In this document: positions 46,304-56,347 of the stretch, one piece after another
How the letters are laid out: each line of letters begins with the position of its first letter
Numbering within the stretch: position 1 is the first letter of the stretch
Source of the DNA: CBDATB01 sp965199745
GTDB lineage: Bacteria > Bacteroidota > Bacteroidia > Cytophagales > Flammeovirgaceae
DNA length: 64,000 bases
Direction of reading: 5' to 3'
NCBI GenBank assembly: GCA_965199745.1
Contig: CBDATB010000012.1
Coordinates: forward strand, 186,001-250,000
Translations under genes and position numbers: made by a program
Notes under the pieces: generated by a model
What the model was told of the DNA's origin: nothing
What the model saw: only the letters and a program-made list of their open reading frames with translations
Database searches by the model: none

Positions 46304-46918
46304 ATGATGAATAATCATAAAACTACCAATGTCAAAATCAAAAGGTTGGCTAAAACACAACTACCCACTGAACACGGAAAATTTGATATGTATGCATATG
46401 AAAGTCCCTACGATTTATTTCCTCATGTAGCTTTAGTAAGCGGTAAGCTCAAAGAGCATAAGATACCTTACGTGCGTATTCACTCGGAGTGTATGACAGG
46501 AGACGTGTTAGGCTCTATTAGATGTGATTGTAGAGAACAGTTGTTAACTTCTTTGAAAAAAATAGGTTCTGAAGGAGGCGTATTGATCTATATGCGCCAG
46601 GAAGGACGTGGCATCGGGTTGGTCAATAAAATGCATGCATATAATTTACAAAATCAAGGGTTGAACACCTTAGAAGCTAACCTTAAATTAGGATTTCATC
46701 AAGATCTCAGAACTTATGATGAAGCTATAGCTATCTTGCGAGATATAAAGTTGAAAGACATTATGCTTATTACTAACAACCCTGAAAAAATTAAAAGTTT
46801 TGATAATTCCGGCATCCGAATTGTCAAGCGAGTTCCCATCGAAGTAGTCCCACGAAATGAAAACATAAACTATTTGAAAACTAAAAAAGAAGAGATGGGG
46901 CATCTTCTCGCAATATGA
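46304..46918 (+). CDS. ribA: GTP cyclohydrolase II
   Basis: First step of riboflavin synthesis: opens the imidazole ring of GTP. The 204-residue protein is the single-function form, without a ribB (DHBP synthase) half. The zinc cysteines are in ECMTGDVLGSIRCDCREQL near residue 65, the GTP-binding MRQEGRGIGLVNKM near 98, and the C-terminal LITNNPEKI near 157. The next gene, nfu, starts 69 bases downstream. Confidence 0.94.
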   Translation: MMNNHKTTNVKIKRLAKTQLPTEHGKFDMYAYESPYDLFPHVALVSGKLKEHKIPYVRIHSECMTGDVLGSIRCDCREQLLTSLKKIGSEGGVLIYMRQEGRGIGLVNKMHAYNLQNQGLNTLEANLKLGFHQDLRTYDEAIAILRDIKLKDIMLITNNPEKIKSFDNSGIRIVKRVPIEVVPRNENINYLKTKKEEMGHLLAI

Positions 46919-46987
46919 TAACTGGGAATTATCTTAAAACATGCCTTAAGTACTTATCCATACTTCACAGAAACCAATAATAATATT

Positions 46988-47587
46988 ATGAGTATACCCT
47001 ATCAAAAAGAAATGCACAATAGAAATATAGAAATATACACCGAGGCAAACCCTAATCCCCACTCTATGAAGTTTGTACTCAATTTCATGCTTATAACAGA
47101 CGAAAGAACTTTCGATTTTCCCGACCAATCCAGTGCTGTTATTTCTCCGCTTGCTGCTACACTCTTCAATTTTAGTTATATTACTAGGGTATTTTTTATG
47201 CACAATTTCATTACAATTACCAAAGACGAAAAAACCGAATGGGCAACCATTATTCCCGAGCTAAAGACCTTTATTAAAGACTATTTTCGAAGTTCAAAAC
47301 CTTTTCTGGCAGCTGATATTGCAGAAGAAAAAACACCGGAGTCAAGTTCAGAAATAATTAAAAAAATCGAACAGATACTTGAACAGTATATTAAACCCGC
47401 CGTAGAAATGGACGGCGGTGCAATACAGCTCCATCATTTCGATCAAAGCTCTGGCACATTGAGCGTTGTTATGCAGGGATCTTGCAGCGGCTGTCCCTCG
47501 TCTACACTCACATTAAAAGCAGGTATAGAAAATCTGATGAAGCGTATGGTACCCGAAGTAACAGAAGTGGTGGCAATGGAAGGCTAA
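46988..47587 (+). CDS. NifU-like Fe-S scaffold protein (Nfu)
   Basis: The 199-residue protein has an N-terminal Nfu_N domain (IEIYTEANPNPHSMKFVLN near 11; family: teaTPNPntmKF) and a C-terminal NifU domain (YIKPAVEMDGGAIQLHHF, then GSCSGCPSSTLTLK with the CxxC pair near residue 168). It carries and hands over 4Fe-4S clusters. An alternative ATG lies 8 codons inside. It probably shares the transcript of ribA. Confidence 0.92.
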   Translation: MSIPYQKEMHNRNIEIYTEANPNPHSMKFVLNFMLITDERTFDFPDQSSAVISPLAATLFNFSYITRVFFMHNFITITKDEKTEWATIIPELKTFIKDYFRSSKPFLAADIAEEKTPESSSEIIKKIEQILEQYIKPAVEMDGGAIQLHHFDQSSGTLSVVMQGSCSGCPSSTLTLKAGIENLMKRMVPEVTEVVAMEG

Positions 47588-48052
47588 AGGTATGTTTTTA
47601 ATTACTCAGTATTAGCGAATACATTTTTATTTGTTGAACCACTATATAGTAATTGTTATTAAATGAGTAAAAGCTATGTTGTGAAAAGAATCAAGCAAGA
47701 GGCAGGACTTTTATAACAAAATTACAGAGCGAGATGTAGCCAGGTTTTGTATAATACTCCTTGAAGGAATCACAAATTAAACTAGGAATTGACAGAGTAT
47801 TTAATTTGTATCGACTAATTACCAAGATCTATAATTGCTGGAATAAATATCAGAGATCCGTAAAGAAGATAGTTAACGAGTAGCCACCAGCTTACTTTTT
47901 TTCGATTTTTTTTGTGATAGGCGTATAGCGGCAAGGGTTCTTTTTGAGCTTTCATATAACCCAGTTTAATGACAATTAGAACCTAAATGTGGTGTATGTT
48001 AATGGGAAAAACAAATTTTTCATGGTAAAACTATTGTGCTAACTTAAACAAC
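47588..48052. other. Intergenic region before the RND permease gene
   Basis: 465 bases with no convincing open frame on either strand and no tRNA-like structure. It contains several A/T runs. No good promoter pair was found, although the RND gene needs one. Confidence 0.4.
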
Positions 48053-51000
48053 ATGACCCGAGAGAAAAATACTATCCGAGAATTTGGATTAAGTACACTT
48101 GCTATCAATAACAAAACAAGTATATTTATTTTGACAGCTATTATCGTCGTCATCGGTTTTTTATCTTATGTATCTATGCCCAAAGCTTTATATCCTGAAG
48201 CAACACTACCTAATGTTTACATCAATGCGGTTTATTCGGGCAATTCACCTTTGGATATTGAAAATCTTATCACTCGCCCTATAGAAAAAGAACTAAAGCC
48301 TATCAGAGGGGTGAAAAATATAGAGTCTACTTCAGCGCAAGATGTTTCTTCTATTATTATCAAATTCAATGAAGATGTTGTTGTTTCTCAGGCCTTGCAA
48401 GATGTAAAAGATGCCGTCGACAAAGCAAAAAAAGATTTACCTAGCGATTTAGACAGCGACCCGACAGTGTTGGAATTGGACTTTTCAGAAATTCCTATTG
48501 TTAATATTAATCTTTCAGGAGATTTTGAAATTGACCAACTCAAAGGTTATGCCGAATACCTCGAAGACGAACTCGAAACCCTTGCTGAAGTTTCAAAAGT
48601 AGATATTTCCGGCTCTGTTGATAGAGAAATACAAATCAATGCCGACGTGCATAAAATGCAAGCACGAGAGATATCCTTCGATGATATTGCTGCCGCTATT
48701 CGGGCAGAAAATATTGCTATTTCAGGTGGCGATGTGTTGATTCAAGATTACCGACGCTCGTTGCGTGTTTTTGCCGAATTCCGTTCCGTACAAGAAATTG
48801 CCGATATTATTATTAGTGCAGAAGACCAAAATATTATTCATCTCAAAGATGTTGCTCAGGTAAAGGATACTTATGTAGAACGAAAAAGCTATGCAAGGCT
48901 GGCTACAAATAAATTTCTTAGCGAAGGCAGCTATCCGGTTGTGTCTTTGAGAGTAATTAAAAAAAGTGGTGAAAACCTCATTAATGCTTCAAAGAAAATA
49001 CAGAAAATTCTCCGAGAATCGAAAGGTACAGAGCTACCAAAAAACCTCAATATCATCCTCACAGAAGATCAAGCCGATCAAATGAAACAACAACTCAGCG
49101 ACTTAGAAAACTCTATTATATCAGGGGTCATACTCGTCATATTGGTATTGTTATTTTTTATGGGTTTGCGTAATGCTATTTTCGTGGGTATTGCTATCCC
49201 GCTCTCTATGTTCATCGCTTTTATGGTACTCAATATTCTGGGTATTACTATTAATATTGTTGTGTTGTTTGCGCTGATACTCGCCTTGGGGATGCTCGTA
49301 GATAATGCCATTGTAGTTATCGAAAATATCTACCGGCTAAAAGAGCAAGGGTTTACTAATATGAGAGCAGCTAAAGAAGGCGTCGGCGAAGTGGCAGTAG
49401 CCATTATCAGTTCTACAGCAACTACGCTGGCAGCTTTTACGCCTTTGGCTTTCTGGGGAGGACTTATGGGTAAGTTCATGCGGTTTTTACCTATTACATT
49501 AATTGTGGTACTGGCTTCTTCTCTATTTGTAGGTTTAGTGATTAACCCAGTAATTGCATCGAGTTTTATCAAGGTCTCAGACTTCAAGACACAGCCCAAT
49601 AAAAAAAGATTGGTTATCGTCGCTATTGCACTAATTGTGTTGGCTATCCCTTGTTATTTTGCCTTTGATAATTATTTATTAGCTAATATACTAATTACAT
49701 TTGCGTTTATTACTTTAGCTAATGCCTTTATAATCAAGCAGATATCTTATTGGTTTCAGAACTCATTACTGAGCAGATTAGAGCAGCTATATTTGCGCGT
49801 ATTAAGAAAAATGTTGAAAGGGTGTATACCGGCTTTTACTGTTGGTGGAACGTTTGTATTTCTTGTGTTGGCGATCGTAGTATTTGCACTGAACTTACCT
49901 TCAACAGTGCTATTTCCCACCAACAACCCTAATTATATTTATATGTATATGGAAGCCCCGTTGGGGACAGACGTAAAAACGACAGACAGAATTTCCGAAA
50001 AATTTGAAAAGAAAGTATATGAAGTATTGACACCTTACAAGCACGTTATAGATGCTATCGTTATCAATACTGGGCAGAATACAAGCGATCCTAAGAAGAG
50101 TTTCTCAGTAGGAGGATCTGCTAATTTTACCCCTCATAAAAGTAAAATAAGTATTAGTTTTACTAGCTACGAAAAAAGAAAGGATGTTAGCACGGCTAAA
50201 ATCATGCAAGATCTCACAGAGATGTCCAAAGGTTTTTCAGGGGTAAAAATTATCACCGACAAAGATACGCAAGGACCGCCAGTCGGCAAACCTGTTAATA
50301 TTGAGGTAACCGGTGAAAACTACATTAAATTAATTGAAGAGGCAGAAAAAATAAAAGCCTTAATTGAGCAATCAGGTATTACAGGTTTAGACGGGCTTTC
50401 GCTTGATTTGGAAATTGGAAAACCTGAATTAATGGTCAATATCGATAGAGAAAAAGTCAGGCGTTATGGTGCTTCTGCTGGTATGATTGGCAATACACTC
50501 AGGACTGCTATTTATGGGCAAGAACTTTCTAAATTTAAAGATGGAGAGTATGAATATCCCATCCAGTTGCGTTTAGCTGAAGAGTATCGCTATGATATTG
50601 CTGCGCTAAACAACCAGCGGCTGACTTTTAGAGATAAAAAAGGTAAAACACACCAAGTGCCAATTTCTGCTCTGGCAAACCTCGAATACAGTAGTACTTT
50701 TGGTTCAGTAAAAAGAAAAGACCTCGACAGAGTAATTGTTGTTAATGCTAATATTATTGAAGGATATAACGCTAATAAAATTGTGGCTTCTATCAAGCGC
50801 TTGCTTAATACGCATCAAATGCCAATAGGCTATTCCTTTAAGTTTACGGGCGAACAACAAGAGCAAGCCGAAGCCCAAGCCTTTTTGACACGTGCAATGG
50901 CCATCGCTGTGGCATCAATTTTCTTGATTTTGGTCTCGCAGTTTAATTCAACTATCAAACCCTTCATTATTGTAGGTTCGGTAATATTCAGTTTGATAGG

Positions 51001-51496
51001 TGTTTTGTTAGGGCTAATTATCTTCCGAGATGATTTTGTAATTATTATGACTGGTGTTGGCATTATTTCTTTAGCTGGTGTAGTAGTGAACAACGCCATT
51101 GTACTGATAGACTACATCGATTTAGTCAGAAAACGTAAGAAAAAAAGTTTGGGTTTAAAAGAAAGCCAACGACTTAATAAGCGAGATTTGGTTGAATGCC
51201 TCGTAGAGGGAGGCTATGCCCGGCTGCGTCCTGTGTTGCTCACAGCTATTACTACAGTGCTGGGCTTGATTCCGCTGGCAATAGGACTCAATATTGATTT
51301 TTTCGGTTTATATGCTCATTTTAACCCTCATATCTACTTGGGCGGTCCTAATGCAGGTTTTTGGGGGCCTATGGCTTGGACAGTTATTTATGGGCTTATT
51401 TTTGCCACTTTTCTCACCTTGCTCGTAGTGCCTACTATGTATTATTTATCGGATAGAATAGGAGTGTTTTTAGTCCGTATTTCGGGTGAAAAATGA
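48053..51496 (+). CDS. RND efflux permease (AcrB/HAE1-like)
   Basis: The 1147-residue protein is a full-length RND pump with the two-times-six helix layout and two large periplasmic loops. TM1 begins at about residue 20 (SIFILTAIIVVIGFLSY), followed by PEATLPNVYINAVYSGNS, a typical start of the first porter loop. The proton relay helix reads LGMLVDNAIVVIENI near residue 415, so the second Asp of the DD pair of AcrB is Asn here. The second half starts near residue 590 and ends with TVIYGLIFATFLTLLVVPTMYY. It has neither a membrane-fusion protein nor a TolC-like gene beside it. The substrate is unknown. Confidence 0.92.
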   Translation: MTREKNTIREFGLSTLAINNKTSIFILTAIIVVIGFLSYVSMPKALYPEATLPNVYINAVYSGNSPLDIENLITRPIEKELKPIRGVKNIESTSAQDVSSIIIKFNEDVVVSQALQDVKDAVDKAKKDLPSDLDSDPTVLELDFSEIPIVNINLSGDFEIDQLKGYAEYLEDELETLAEVSKVDISGSVDREIQINADVHKMQAREISFDDIAAAIRAENIAISGGDVLIQDYRRSLRVFAEFRSVQEIADIIISAEDQNIIHLKDVAQVKDTYVERKSYARLATNKFLSEGSYPVVSLRVIKKSGENLINASKKIQKILRESKGTELPKNLNIILTEDQADQMKQQLSDLENSIISGVILVILVLLFFMGLRNAIFVGIAIPLSMFIAFMVLNILGITINIVVLFALILALGMLVDNAIVVIENIYRLKEQGFTNMRAAKEGVGEVAVAIISSTATTLAAFTPLAFWGGLMGKFMRFLPITLIVVLASSLFVGLVINPVIASSFIKVSDFKTQPNKKRLVIVAIALIVLAIPCYFAFDNYLLANILITFAFITLANAFIIKQISYWFQNSLLSRLEQLYLRVLRKMLKGCIPAFTVGGTFVFLVLAIVVFALNLPSTVLFPTNNPNYIYMYMEAPLGTDVKTTDRISEKFEKKVYEVLTPYKHVIDAIVINTGQNTSDPKKSFSVGGSANFTPHKSKISISFTSYEKRKDVSTAKIMQDLTEMSKGFSGVKIITDKDTQGPPVGKPVNIEVTGENYIKLIEEAEKIKALIEQSGITGLDGLSLDLEIGKPELMVNIDREKVRRYGASAGMIGNTLRTAIYGQELSKFKDGEYEYPIQLRLAEEYRYDIAALNNQRLTFRDKKGKTHQVPISALANLEYSSTFGSVKRKDLDRVIVVNANIIEGYNANKIVASIKRLLNTHQMPIGYSFKFTGEQQEQAEAQAFLTRAMAIAVASIFLILVSQFNSTIKPFIIVGSVIFSLIGVLLGLIIFRDDFVIIMTGVGIISLAGVVVNNAIVLIDYIDLVRKRKKKSLGLKESQRLNKRDLVECLVEGGYARLRPVLLTAITTVLGLIPLAIGLNIDFFGLYAHFNPHIYLGGPNAGFWGPMAWTVIYGLIFATFLTLLVVPTMYYLSDRIGVFLVRISGEK

Positions 51497-51606
51497 AGCA
51501 AAATTTACTATACTTTTTTGTCAGGCTTAAAATATCAAGTGAAGAATAAAGGGTACTTAAAAAAATTGTATGTATTTACTTTCTGATTTGCTAATTCTTT
51601 AACTTT

Positions 51607-54600
51607 ATGAAAGATACCCTAAAAGTATATCAAAAGAGATTGACGAATTTAAGTGGCAAAAATCGGTCTTTGTTACTACTCCAACTGGCGCAAAGCCGCT
51701 TTATTGATATTTGTTCATTCGATTTTTTATGCAATAAACCTGCTTTTCATATTGTCAAGAGCCTAATTGCCCGAAAAAGTCCCATCCAGTTGTGTCCTGT
51801 GGTAGACAGCCGTGATAGTGCCAGTAACAAAGTTAGTACACGACTGAGAATCGTGTATCGCAACGACCGCATGATTTTTGAAGAGACCGGTACCGAAGAC
51901 CTATACGTGGGCTACCCTTTCATCATAGGAAAAATGAATAATGATATGCCCATTTATGCACCGCTAGTCTATTTTCCTATAGCACTACAAATAGAGCATG
52001 GCACTTGGGTAATTAAATTACGCAAAGATGTAGAAATTGGTTTTAATAAAACCTTATTACTGGCTTTTTCCCACTTTAATTATATCAACTTTGAAACATC
52101 TTTTTTAGAACACAGTTTTGAAAACGGCTCTAAAGAAATTACTACTTTTTTTACCGAATTATATCACCTGTTGGAAAACTCTCCCTTTGAAGTCAACTTC
52201 AATAGAGAAATGTTTGCACAAAAAATAAGCCCTTTTTGCAGTTATAAAAAAGCAGATTTTGAAAGATCTTTTGAGACCGGAAAATTAAAACTCGTCCCGC
52301 AAGCAGTATTGGGTTTATTTCCACAGGCTTCTTCTTACCTAAGCCCTGATTATGAGCAGCTAATTAAAGACCAAAATTTTAAAGATCCCGAAGATTTCTT
52401 CGAAGCGCAAATTCATGATCACCCTTTTGAAAAACCAATTAGAGAGGAGGAAACACTTGCCCCCTATGCTTTAGATACCTCGCAGGAAGAAGTACTCAGA
52501 GCTGTAAAGTCTGGTCAATCGGTGGTAGTGCAAGGACCTCCCGGTAGCGGAAAATCTGAACTGATTTGTAATCTCATTTGCGATGCCATTGCTCAAAAGC
52601 GCAATGTATTGTTAGTATGCCAAAAAAAAGTAGCACTCGACGTCGTATATCGGCGTTTGGAAGAAAAAAAATTTAGTGATTTTACTGCACTTGTACATGA
52701 CTTTAAAAATGATAGAAAAGCTATCTACAACAAAATAAAGTGTCAGATTGAATTTTTAAAGTTTTTCGAGCGAGAAAACGCACACTTCGATACCATTTAT
52801 TTGGAAAGAACTTTTCTCAAGTTAAGCCGCGAAATTGCTACCATACAAGAGCAGTTAGATGAATTTAAAAAAGCCTTATTTGACATCAAAGACTGCGGCC
52901 TATCGGTAAAAGAGCTATACCTGAGTAGTAGCTTGGAAAAACCTATCATAGCACTCAAGCAAGAGTATGCACATTTTCACTTTGACAAACTTGATGCTTT
53001 TATCAGCACACTGCGCACTTATTTTACCTATGCACAGGATTTCGATAAACCGGGTTATGTGCTAAAAGATGGGCTTTCTTTTAAAGATTTCAATATTAAT
53101 GATCTGCAGGCACTAAAAAAGGTAGTGAAAGAAATACCCACTTACTGTAGCAAACTATTCTCACAGCTTGAACATACTCTCGAAAGCAAAGCCAACCTCA
53201 GCGAATGCGAATGGCTCATAAGCAAAACTAGGGACTTCAAAGATTTTTTAGATATGCTAAAAGACCCGCTGGTTTTTAAGTATTTTAAAAGCAGTATTCA
53301 AGACAAAAATGCCGATTTATTATGGCTCATTAAGCGAAAAAAAATATTGCTCAACAGTTTTCGATCTATTGGAATAGAGACTCATCTCAACAGTGAGTTT
53401 TTACTGGCTTGCTTAGAGAAAGCAGATAAAGCCTTGAAGGCCAATAATAAATGGTTTACAAAAATTTGGTGGAATTTTTTTTCTAAAGATAAAGCCTATT
53501 TAGAAAATATTATCCTACTCAATCGGTTGGAAAAAGAAACTAAACCACTTGAATTATTGATAGAACGGATAGATAACCGACTTAATTTTGAGCATAACCT
53601 AACCGCCCTGACCAAAGCAAAATGGTTAATTGACATCCCCGATGATTATCAATATGAAAGTTTTGTAGACTGGTTTGATGCATACATCTGTGCGCTACAA
53701 GCAAAGGATTTATTCCATAATTTGAGTAAGGGTATGCGCTACCTGAAAATAGACTCTTCTAACTATGAAGACCTCAACAAAAATATTACTGAAATACTCA
53801 AGCTGGTAGCAGATTTAACCCTACAAAAACAGCAATGGCTACAATATGTGAGCAAGAAACAAATCAATACGTTAATAGACAATCCCTCGGGCGCAGAGCA
53901 AATGATCAAAGCCTTAGATCGAGATTTTGATAGCCTATGCGAATACCACAAACTCAAAGATAATTTGAAAACCTATGAAATCACCACTATTAACAAACTC
54001 ATTAAAGCCGTAGGAGGATACGACATTGAATCGGCTATCGCGCTTTTTGAGAATAGCCTTAGAATTACTTGGATCAATCATATAGAAGCCAAGTATCCTA
54101 TTTTGCGCAGTGTTTCTTCACTTAAGCTCGAGCAACTCACTGAGGCATTGGTCGGTGCTATCAAAGAAAAGCAGCAAATTACCGAGAAAATTACACTTAT
54201 GAATGTACGAGAACGTACTTACAAAGATGTTACCTACAATAGGGTACATAATATGGTTACTTACCGAGATATTAAACATCAGGTAAGTAAAAAACGCTAT
54301 ATATGGCCTTTGCGCAAGTTAATCCAACATTTCCACAGCGAAATTTTTAACCTTATACCCTGTTGGATGGCTTCGCCCGAATCGGTTTCTGCTGTTTTTC
54401 CCATGGAATCCCTATTCGATTTGGTTATCTTCGACGAAGCCTCGCAATGTTTTGCCGAAAAAGGTATTCCCGCCATGTATAGAGGTAATCAGGTAGTAGT
54501 AGCAGGTGATAGCCAACAGTTACAACCCTTTGACTTATATCGCCCCCGATGGGAAGAAGCAACAGACGATAATCCCGCCTTAGAAGTAGACTCGCTGCTC

Positions 54601-55563
54601 GACCTAGCCACACGGTATCTGAACGAAATGCAACTCAGCGGACATTATAGAAGTCAGTCGTTGGACTTGATAGATTTTTCTAACCAACATTTTTATAAAC
54701 GACGATTGCAATTTATTCCGAACTACCAAATACTTGCACAAAACCAGCCGGGAATTATCTTTAAAACTGTTGACGGAATATGGCGAAACAATCGAAACTC
54801 TGCCGAGGCAAATCAAGTAGTCGATCTAGTGAAACGCCTGCTCAGCCAGGGTATTAGTAGTATGGGTGTTATTACTTTCAATTATTACCAGCAAGCACTT
54901 ATACAAGACTTATTGGACGAATGTGGTGAAAATATTCCCAGTGAAGTATTTGTTAAAAATATAGAAAATGTGCAAGGCGATGAAAGGGACATAATTATTT
55001 TTTCGGTAGGCTATGCTCCTGAACCCTCAGGTAAAATGAATGTACAATTCGGCACCCTGAATTTACCTAAAGGAAAAAATCGCTTGAATGTAGCTATTAC
55101 TAGGGCACGTAAGAAGGTTTACGTCTTGTGTAGTTTTTTGCCTTCTCAGTTGAAGGTAGATCATACTAAAAATGAAGGACCTAAATTATTAAAAAACTAC
55201 TTGTCTTATGCTTTGAATGTTTCCACAGGAAAATATCGACCAGCTATTTCATCTTTTGAGCATAAAGAAAACCCGTGTTACCTTAAAGATAAAATTAAAG
55301 ACATTTCACTCCAACATGTGTACTTTGAGTCCTATCTGCCTTTTGCAGATCTCACAGTAAAAGACCACGAAAAAAAGTGCCGCAGCGTGGTGTTTACAGA
55401 CGATGATTTGTTTTATCAGTCTAATAATGCCAAAGATGTTTTTGCCTATACACCTATCACACTTGCCAAAAAAGGATGGAAATATATCCGTTTTTATAGT
55501 CGTCATTTTTGGAAAAACAATGAAGATTTCAGAGTACAACTAACCAGATTTGTCAGTGAATAA
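51607..55563 (+). CDS. Large superfamily 1 (Upf1/DNA2-like) helicase, DUF4011-like N-terminus
   Basis: The 1318-residue protein has an N-terminal region (VYQKRLTNLSGKNRSLLLL) that looks like DUF4011. The SF1 motor is split: motif I in VVVQGPPGSGKSELICN near residue 305; a helical insertion of about 550 residues; motif II in LVIFDEASQCFAEKG near 942; III in VVAGDSQQLQPFD near 965; IV in HYRSQSLDLIDFSN near 1014; V/VI in ENVQGDERDIIIFS near 1122 and RLNVAITRARKKVYVLCSF near 1158. The last 100 residues (SVVFTDDDLF, KKGWKYIRFYSRHFWK) resemble a degenerate restriction-endonuclease-like fold seen at the end of related helicases. DUF4011 helicases of this kind include antiphage proteins; a defence role here is inference. 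No partner gene is apparent. Confidence 0.8.
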   Translation: MKDTLKVYQKRLTNLSGKNRSLLLLQLAQSRFIDICSFDFLCNKPAFHIVKSLIARKSPIQLCPVVDSRDSASNKVSTRLRIVYRNDRMIFEETGTEDLYVGYPFIIGKMNNDMPIYAPLVYFPIALQIEHGTWVIKLRKDVEIGFNKTLLLAFSHFNYINFETSFLEHSFENGSKEITTFFTELYHLLENSPFEVNFNREMFAQKISPFCSYKKADFERSFETGKLKLVPQAVLGLFPQASSYLSPDYEQLIKDQNFKDPEDFFEAQIHDHPFEKPIREEETLAPYALDTSQEEVLRAVKSGQSVVVQGPPGSGKSELICNLICDAIAQKRNVLLVCQKKVALDVVYRRLEEKKFSDFTALVHDFKNDRKAIYNKIKCQIEFLKFFERENAHFDTIYLERTFLKLSREIATIQEQLDEFKKALFDIKDCGLSVKELYLSSSLEKPIIALKQEYAHFHFDKLDAFISTLRTYFTYAQDFDKPGYVLKDGLSFKDFNINDLQALKKVVKEIPTYCSKLFSQLEHTLESKANLSECEWLISKTRDFKDFLDMLKDPLVFKYFKSSIQDKNADLLWLIKRKKILLNSFRSIGIETHLNSEFLLACLEKADKALKANNKWFTKIWWNFFSKDKAYLENIILLNRLEKETKPLELLIERIDNRLNFEHNLTALTKAKWLIDIPDDYQYESFVDWFDAYICALQAKDLFHNLSKGMRYLKIDSSNYEDLNKNITEILKLVADLTLQKQQWLQYVSKKQINTLIDNPSGAEQMIKALDRDFDSLCEYHKLKDNLKTYEITTINKLIKAVGGYDIESAIALFENSLRITWINHIEAKYPILRSVSSLKLEQLTEALVGAIKEKQQITEKITLMNVRERTYKDVTYNRVHNMVTYRDIKHQVSKKRYIWPLRKLIQHFHSEIFNLIPCWMASPESVSAVFPMESLFDLVIFDEASQCFAEKGIPAMYRGNQVVVAGDSQQLQPFDLYRPRWEEATDDNPALEVDSLLDLATRYLNEMQLSGHYRSQSLDLIDFSNQHFYKRRLQFIPNYQILAQNQPGIIFKTVDGIWRNNRNSAEANQVVDLVKRLLSQGISSMGVITFNYYQQALIQDLLDECGENIPSEVFVKNIENVQGDERDIIIFSVGYAPEPSGKMNVQFGTLNLPKGKNRLNVAITRARKKVYVLCSFLPSQLKVDHTKNEGPKLLKNYLSYALNVSTGKYRPAISSFEHKENPCYLKDKIKDISLQHVYFESYLPFADLTVKDHEKKCRSVVFTDDDLFYQSNNAKDVFAYTPITLAKKGWKYIRFYSRHFWKNNEDFRVQLTRFVSE

Positions 55564-55673
55564 CTTTCATTTAAAATTGATATTTTCTTAAAAAATTATA
55601 TCGATATATTTAACAAAATGTATGCGTTGTTTATATATGGGTATTGTGTAGGCAACAAAACTTTTGGAAAATT

Positions 55674-55703
55674 TTTGTACATCACAAAAAAAATGTACCT
55701 TTG
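55674..55703 (+). promoter_or_regulatory. Promoter of the dinB-hupE operon
   Basis: TTTG (55674-55677), 18 bases, TACCTTTG (55696-55703): both boxes match the Bacteroidota consensus. Transcription would begin near 55710. The leader of about 135 bases contains an inverted repeat, CCAAAG (55785-55790) with CTTTGG (55801-55806). Confidence 0.5.
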
Positions 55704-55843
55704 TGACCACCTCGGTTGGGAACTATGATTCGGACATTAAACAAAAACGGCTGGAGCCTTTACTATCGGATCAGTCTGAAAAACCCAAAGTCCATATCGC
55801 CTTTGGCATGTGGGTGATTCACTAAAGAAACGCATACCTCAAT

Positions 55844-56344
55844 ATGAAATTAACACAATCGGGCTGTGTAATACTTTCGCAGCTTAATTCGCTCATTGAA
55901 CAACTAAAAAAAGAAGAGTATTATATGCCGATGGAAGTTCTTTTTAATAACTCTATCGGTAAACATGTCCGGCATATTATAGAATTTTTTGAGGTAATGC
56001 TTGAGTCTTTAGAATCTTCCTACCTTAATTATGACGATAGATCTCATAACCAACTACTAGAAACTAATCCTGCCTTTGCCATACAAACCATTAGTGAACT
56101 AAAAGAAAAAATTATTCAAATAGATACTGATATACCCCTGAAGATGGGTTCTTGCTATGCCTCTTACTTGGGCGGAGACGCTATTATACACACTTCACTG
56201 CAGAGAGAGATGCTTTATACTATCGAGCACAGCGTACACCACATGGCTATTATTAAAATTGCAGTTAACCACTTGGGTAGAAAAGTTTTTTTGCCCGAAA
56301 ACTTTGGCGTTGCACAGTCTACCATTAATTATCAGAAAAGGTGA
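55844..56344 (+). CDS. DinB-like four-helix protein
   Basis: The 166-residue protein is of the DinB/YfiT-like type with predicted metal-binding histidines: GKHVRHIIEFFE near residue 43 and EHSVHHMAIIKI near 126, as in the family pattern (H-lgHh-df, and Hh-aqi---l). These proteins are putative metal-dependent hydrolases or thiol transferases; in B. subtilis the YfiT relative and BstA use bacillithiol, so a link with YtxJ in this window is possible but unproven. The hupE gene begins three bases after its stop, so the two are one operon. Confidence 0.8.
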   Translation: MKLTQSGCVILSQLNSLIEQLKKEEYYMPMEVLFNNSIGKHVRHIIEFFEVMLESLESSYLNYDDRSHNQLLETNPAFAIQTISELKEKIIQIDTDIPLKMGSCYASYLGGDAIIHTSLQREMLYTIEHSVHHMAIIKIAVNHLGRKVFLPENFGVAQSTINYQKR

Positions 56345-56347
56345 AGA

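Noticed and set aside
55720..55824. Possible IS5-like transposase fragment (KRLEPLLSDQSEKPKV) in the dinB leader
   Set aside because: The match is short and of low complexity, and the region lies just after a good promoter and folds; a leader explains it better.
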